From: Halomarinibacterium sp034670265
Lineage (GTDB): Bacteria; Bacteroidota; Bacteroidia; Flavobacteriales; Flavobacteriaceae
Assembly: GCA_034670265.1 (NCBI GenBank)
Contig: JAXMNU010000001.1
Span: forward strand, 1-64,000
DNA length: 64,000 nt
Reading direction: 5' to 3'
Positions 60,253 through 64,000 of this stretch are shown here, piece after piece. Position numbers and translations under genes: made by a program. The notes under the pieces are model-generated. The model had not been told where the DNA came from and made no database searches. It saw only the letters and a list, made by a program, of their open reading frames with translations. Position 1 is the stretch's first letter. Every line of letters begins with the position of its first letter.

Positions 60253-62123
60253 TAAAAGCGTATATCATTATGGGAGTTAGTGGCTCTGGAAAAACCACTA
60301 TTGGAAAGCTATTGGCGAAGCAGTTAGCTATTCCTTTTTTTGATGCAGACGATTTTCATTCTAATGAAAATGTCGATAAAATGGCAGCTGGAATTCCGTT
60401 GAATGATGACGATAGAATGCCTTGGCTCTTAACACTTCAAAAAGAAATTCAATCTTGGGAAAATGGTGGCGTGTTGGCGTGTTCTGCTTTAAAAGATTCT
60501 TATCGCGCGATACTTTCTGAAAATAATTCCGTTCAATGGATTTATTTGGAAGGCGATTTTGAAACCATTTTAAAAAGAATGGAATCACGAAATCACTTTA
60601 TGAAACCAGAGATGCTTCAGTCGCAGTTTGAAACATTAGAGCCTCCCTCCTACGGAGTTAAGGTTTCAGTTAACGATTCACCTGAAGATATTGTTTCTGA
60701 AATTATTTCTAAATTACAAAAGATGAAACGTTCGGAATTCGGAATTATAGGAATGGGTGTTATGGGGCGAAGCCTGGCTAAGAATTTACTACGAAATAGG
60801 TATTCCCTTTCGGTGTATAATAGATATACCGAAGCAGAAAAAGAGGTGATCCCTTCCCTCCTTTCAGAAGTGCAAAATGAATCACTCCAAGGCTTCACGA
60901 ATCTTTTGGAGTTTGTTGAATCCGTTGATATTCCTAGAAAAATATTGCTAATGATTCCAGCTGGCAATCCTGTGGATACCATGCTAGAAGAATTAACTCC
61001 ACTCCTATCAAAAGGTGATATTATCATGGACGGAGGCAATTCGCATTATAAAGATTCCCAGCGAAGAGAAACATATATGAAAGAAAAAGGATTTCAGTAT
61101 TTAGGGATTGGGATTTCTGGCGGTGAAGAGGGTGCACTAAGCGGTCCTTCGATGATGGTTGGAGGGGATATTGATACTTATAATAAAGTTAAAGTAATAC
61201 TTCAAGATATTTCGGCTAAAGACTTTAAAAACAATCATTGTGTTTCACTTTTAGGAGCTAATGGAGGGGGTCATTTTGTGAAAACAATTCACAACGGAAT
61301 TGAATATGCCGAAATGCAATTATTAGCCGAAGTCTTTGCAGTGTTAAAACCTACACTCAATAATGACGAAATCGCCGAAGTGCTTACCGATTGGAATTCT
61401 GGTGAAACAGAAAGCTTTCTTTTAGAAACAACTATTGCTATTCTTCAGAAAAAAGAAGGCAATGAATTCCTTTTGGATAAAATTTTGGATGTGGCCGCTA
61501 GTAAAGGAACAGGTTCTTGGTCTAGTATGGCTGCTTTAGAACAAGGATTTCCCGCAACTATATTCACTGCAGCTGTGATGGAACGGGCTGTTTCAAACAC
61601 CAAAGAATTACGAACAACACTTGCTGAAAAACTAGATTTCACTCTTTTTGGAGCTACCATTGACACTGAAAAGCTTAAAACTGCCTATCAGTTTGCCCGA
61701 ATTTTAAATCATCATCAAGGATTACAACTTATTAAAACCACATCGAATGCTGAAAAATGGAATATTGATTTAAGTGAAGTAGTACGCGTTTGGACCAATG
61801 GATGTATTTTAAAATCTGAATTCCTAAAAATGATATATCCCCTACTGTCAAAGAACTCAAATCTATTGGAAGATGCCAGTATTCAAAATACATTAAAGCA
61901 AAGTGAAAGTGACGTTTCTGACATTTTAGTTTGGGGCATGCAACAACGCAATGCCCTACCTTGTTTCTCGGCTTCGCTTCAGTACTGGTATGGAATAACC
62001 ACAGAGAATTCTTCTGCAAATCTAATTCAAGCGCAGCGTGATGCTTTTGGAGCACATTCCTATAAAAGAATAGACAGACCAAAAGACCAATCATTTACAA
62101 CTAATTGGAAAACGAATGGATAG
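60249..62123 (+). CDS. Fused gluconokinase and 6-phosphogluconate dehydrogenase
   Basis: 624 residues with no internal stop. Residues 1-158: gluconokinase (GntK/IdnK type), P-loop GVSGSGKT at 9-16, then DADDFHS, NDDDRMPWL and SALKDSYR; full family length. From M159: 6-phosphogluconate dehydrogenase, nucleotide motif GMGVMG at 168-173, substrate loops SGGEEGALSGPS and GGGHFVKTIHNGIEYAEMQ. It would phosphorylate gluconate and decarboxylate the product oxidatively to ribulose 5-phosphate. Gene starts by ATGA overlap with the lactonase gene, and overlaps gntP by 8 bp. Odd: these are normally two genes; M159 (60723) could still serve as an internal start. Confidence 0.85.
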   Translation: MIKAYIIMGVSGSGKTTIGKLLAKQLAIPFFDADDFHSNENVDKMAAGIPLNDDDRMPWLLTLQKEIQSWENGGVLACSALKDSYRAILSENNSVQWIYLEGDFETILKRMESRNHFMKPEMLQSQFETLEPPSYGVKVSVNDSPEDIVSEIISKLQKMKRSEFGIIGMGVMGRSLAKNLLRNRYSLSVYNRYTEAEKEVIPSLLSEVQNESLQGFTNLLEFVESVDIPRKILLMIPAGNPVDTMLEELTPLLSKGDIIMDGGNSHYKDSQRRETYMKEKGFQYLGIGISGGEEGALSGPSMMVGGDIDTYNKVKVILQDISAKDFKNNHCVSLLGANGGGHFVKTIHNGIEYAEMQLLAEVFAVLKPTLNNDEIAEVLTDWNSGETESFLLETTIAILQKKEGNEFLLDKILDVAASKGTGSWSSMAALEQGFPATIFTAAVMERAVSNTKELRTTLAEKLDFTLFGATIDTEKLKTAYQFARILNHHQGLQLIKTTSNAEKWNIDLSEVVRVWTNGCILKSEFLKMIYPLLSKNSNLLEDASIQNTLKQSESDVSDILVWGMQQRNALPCFSASLQYWYGITTENSSANLIQAQRDAFGAHSYKRIDRPKDQSFTTNWKTNG

Positions 62124-63456
62124 CACACTACTCATTGCCATATTTGGTGGTATAGCCGTATTGCTTTTTTTAATTCTGAAGCTTCGAATTCAGGCTTTTA
62201 TTTCATTATTGATTGCCAGTATTACAGTTGGTATTATAGCCGGAATGGAGCCTAACTATATCATCGATACCATTCAAACTGGAATGGGGAATACGCTTGG
62301 TTTTGTGGCTGTTGTTGTGGGGTTAGGTGCTATGTTTGGCGCTATTTTAGAACATTCTGGTGGCGCAGAAGCCGTTGCATCATTCTTATTGAGTAAAACG
62401 AAAAACAAAGGTGCCACTTGGGCATTAATGCTTACAGGCTTTTTTATAGCCATTCCAGTGTTTTTTGATGTTGCTTTTATCATTTTAGTTCCACTGATTT
62501 ATTCACTGCAACGGAAATCTAAAAAATCATTGTTATTATATGGAATTCCCTTATTAGCTGGATTAGCCATTACCCACGCTTTTATTCCACCTACCCCTGG
62601 CCCAGTAGCCGTTGCAGATATTTTGAAAGCTGATTTAGGGTGGGTCATTTTATTTGGATTTATTGTTGGAATTCCAACAGCCATTGTAAGTGGTCCGTTA
62701 TTCGCAAAATATATTTCGAAAAGAATTTTCATCGAAGCACCTCCAGAAATAGCTGAAGGAAATCAAGAAGGAAAAGAACTTCCATCAGTAAGCGTAATTT
62801 TAAGCATTATAGGACTTCCCATTGTTTTAATTGTGGCCAATACACTTTTAGGGAGTCCACTTGCAGAGGGCTGGTTTTCAGAGTCTTTTGTTGAATGGAT
62901 GAAAATGATTGGACACCCTTTTACGGCTCTTATTCTTGCAAACTTGTTGGCGTGGTATATTTTAGGAATCCGGAAAAAGGTCGCCAAGGAAACCTTATTA
63001 AAAATTACCACAAAATCCATGGCACCCGCTGGAATTATTATCCTCTTGACAGGTGCTGGGGGTGTTTTTAAGCAAATGCTAATAAACACTGGTAGTGGCG
63101 ATATGCTTGCCAATTATTTTGCTGAAATGGGTTTAAGCACTTTAGTCTTCGCATTTATTGTTGCGGCATTAGTTAGAATTTTACAAGGATCTGCTACTGT
63201 TGCCATGATTACCGCTGCTGGTGTTACTGCTCCCCTGCTACTTTCAACTACGGGAGAAATGGATAAAGCGCTCTTGGTTATTGCCATTGCAGCGGGCGCA
63301 TCCATATTATCTCACGTTAATGATAGTGGCTTCTGGTTGGTTAGCAAATACCTTGGACTTACTGAAAAGCAAACCTTTAGAAGTTGGACTATGATGACTA
63401 CTATCTTGTCAGTAACAGGATTTACTACTGTTTGGGTGTTGAGTTTATTTATCTAG
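62116..63456 (+). CDS. gntP: GntP-family gluconate:H+ symporter
   Basis: 446 residues with about 12-14 membrane helices. The GntP family pattern is clear: FISLLIASITVGIIAGM near the start, GLGAMFGAILEHSGGAE, FFDVAFIILVPL, HAFIPPTPGPVAVA, LQGSATVAMITAAGV and SHVNDSGFWLVSKY. It brings gluconate or related sugar acids into the cell. Last gene of the gluconate operon; its 3' end overlaps the convergent methyltransferase gene by 12 bp. Confidence 0.92.
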   Translation: MDSTLLIAIFGGIAVLLFLILKLRIQAFISLLIASITVGIIAGMEPNYIIDTIQTGMGNTLGFVAVVVGLGAMFGAILEHSGGAEAVASFLLSKTKNKGATWALMLTGFFIAIPVFFDVAFIILVPLIYSLQRKSKKSLLLYGIPLLAGLAITHAFIPPTPGPVAVADILKADLGWVILFGFIVGIPTAIVSGPLFAKYISKRIFIEAPPEIAEGNQEGKELPSVSVILSIIGLPIVLIVANTLLGSPLAEGWFSESFVEWMKMIGHPFTALILANLLAWYILGIRKKVAKETLLKITTKSMAPAGIIILLTGAGGVFKQMLINTGSGDMLANYFAEMGLSTLVFAFIVAALVRILQGSATVAMITAAGVTAPLLLSTTGEMDKALLVIAIAAGASILSHVNDSGFWLVSKYLGLTEKQTFRSWTMMTTILSVTGFTTVWVLSLFI

Positions 63457-64000
63457 TTGATAATACCCGCATTTTAAATACGCTCCTTCTGGAAATGAAA
63501 TGGGATGATCGATATCATGAAAGGTTTTGTTCAATACCCTGAATTTTCTTCCAGATGCTCGTAGTGCTTTTTCATTAATGCTGAAAAACTCTTCTGAAGT
63601 GACTCTAGATGAACAGGAAGCCAATACTAGCAATCCTTTTGGTTTAGTGAGATTTAACCCTAGTTCTGCTAATTGAGCATATTTTTTTAAAGCCATAGGG
63701 ACTTCTTTGGCACTCTTTGCAAAGCTTGGCGGATCGATGACTACAACTTCAAATGTTTTACCTTCTGTAATTAAGTCTTGTAATATTTGGAAAGCGTCAC
63801 CAGCAAGGGTTTTGTGCCTTCCAGAAAAAGCGTTCAATTTTCCATTATCTAAAGCTAATTGCAAGGCCTGCTCACTTATATCAACACTTGTAACTTCTGA
63901 AGCACCATTCGTTAATGCATGAACTGAAAATCCACCAGCATATGCAAATACGTCAAGTACGGTTTTTCCTTTGGAGAGTTCGCCTACTCTTTTTCGGTTA
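63445..64000 (-). CDS. Class I SAM-dependent rRNA methyltransferase, RlmI-like (partial, 5' end outside window)
   Basis: Open frame of 185 codons reaching the window edge without a start. Visible: TVLDVFAYAGGFSVHA (SAM motif I), TSVDISEQAL, VIDPPSFAKS with the DPP motif, and LVLASCSSRVT with the Cys of the m5C catalytic site. This is the C-terminal methyltransferase of RlmI/YccW-type enzymes, which methylate C1962 of 23S rRNA; the N-terminal PUA domain would be outside the window. Convergent with gntP. Confident for the family, less so for the exact target. Confidence 0.87.
   Translation of the reverse strand, partial: NRKRVGELSKGKTVLDVFAYAGGFSVHALTNGASEVTSVDISEQALQLALDNGKLNAFSGRHKTLAGDAFQILQDLITEGKTFEVVVIDPPSFAKSAKEVPMALKKYAQLAELGLNLTKPKGLLVLASCSSRVTSEEFFSINEKALRASGRKFRVLNKTFHDIDHPISFPEGAYLKCGYYQLDK

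Overview
The window is a chromosomal segment from a low-GC member of the Flavobacteriaceae (phylum Bacteroidota). The evidence is: three secreted proteins with C-terminal type IX secretion (T9SS) sorting domains; TAnnTTTG-type -7 promoter elements; almost no Shine-Dalgarno sequences; family-restricted genes (DUF6048, DUF6452, CCC-motif membrane protein); and a 6S RNA of the flavobacterial type between zapA and rny. No phage, integron, CRISPR array or complete insertion sequence is visible. It reads as mostly core genome with a few accessory spots.

Layout. 1-120: 3' end of a 5S rRNA and the terminator of an rRNA operon. 0.15-7.4 kb: hemolysin III-like protein, ZIP transporter, two RNA methyltransferases (THUMP/NPPY type and RlmD) with the DUF6452-DUF6048 pair, ornithine aminotransferase, CCC-motif/DUF2752 membrane pair. 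7.4-16.3 kb: T9SS surface protein, Smr-domain protein, Ca-repeat lipoprotein, cysteine desulfurase, TonB-dependent receptor plus M23 peptidase. 16.4-18.9 kb: coiled-coil protein, ZapA, 6S RNA, RNase Y. 18.9-25.5 kb: aldo/keto reductase, XerD, two small outer-membrane proteins, a sodium:solute symporter, and a membrane HhH-like/OmpA pair. 25.6-37.0 kb: a decayed DinB-type gene, DUF2461, a large sortilin-like propeller protein, LolA-like, DUF72, thioesterase, MscS channel, VanX-like dipeptidase, SDR and an OmpA lipoprotein. 37.2-39.8 kb: small membrane protein, ExbD and two linked unknowns, one with a thioredoxin-like signature. 39.9-46.6 kb: two T9SS cargo proteins, including a 1640-residue M4 protease. 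46.7-53.0 kb: SemiSWEET, OsmC, two cold-shock proteins, CocE/NonD hydrolase, a membrane-anchored winged-helix regulator, alcohol dehydrogenase. 53.0-53.6 kb: a GIY-YIG nuclease gene tightly boxed by long palindromic repeats. 53.9-58.5 kb: an EF-G paralogue, a second MscS channel, a Bcr/CflA-type efflux pump. 59.2-63.5 kb: a gluconate operon made of a lactonase-like lipoprotein, a gluconokinase/6-phosphogluconate dehydrogenase fusion and GntP. The window ends inside an RlmI-like methyltransferase.

How genes work together. The clearest pathway is the gluconate operon: gluconolactone hydrolysis at the envelope, uptake by GntP, then phosphorylation and oxidative decarboxylation by one two-domain polypeptide to ribulose 5-phosphate. 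The zapA-6S-rny cluster groups cell division, transcription control and RNA decay. Several convergent gene pairs share exactly four bases at their stop codons, so they have no room for separate terminators.

Most interesting spots: the GIY-YIG gene and its palindromic repeats (a possible REP-like mobile or domesticated system); the fused GntK-Gnd enzyme; an 11-bp-periodic TGTCA operator in front of the membrane winged-helix regulator gene; and the long structured region before the small cold-shock gene.
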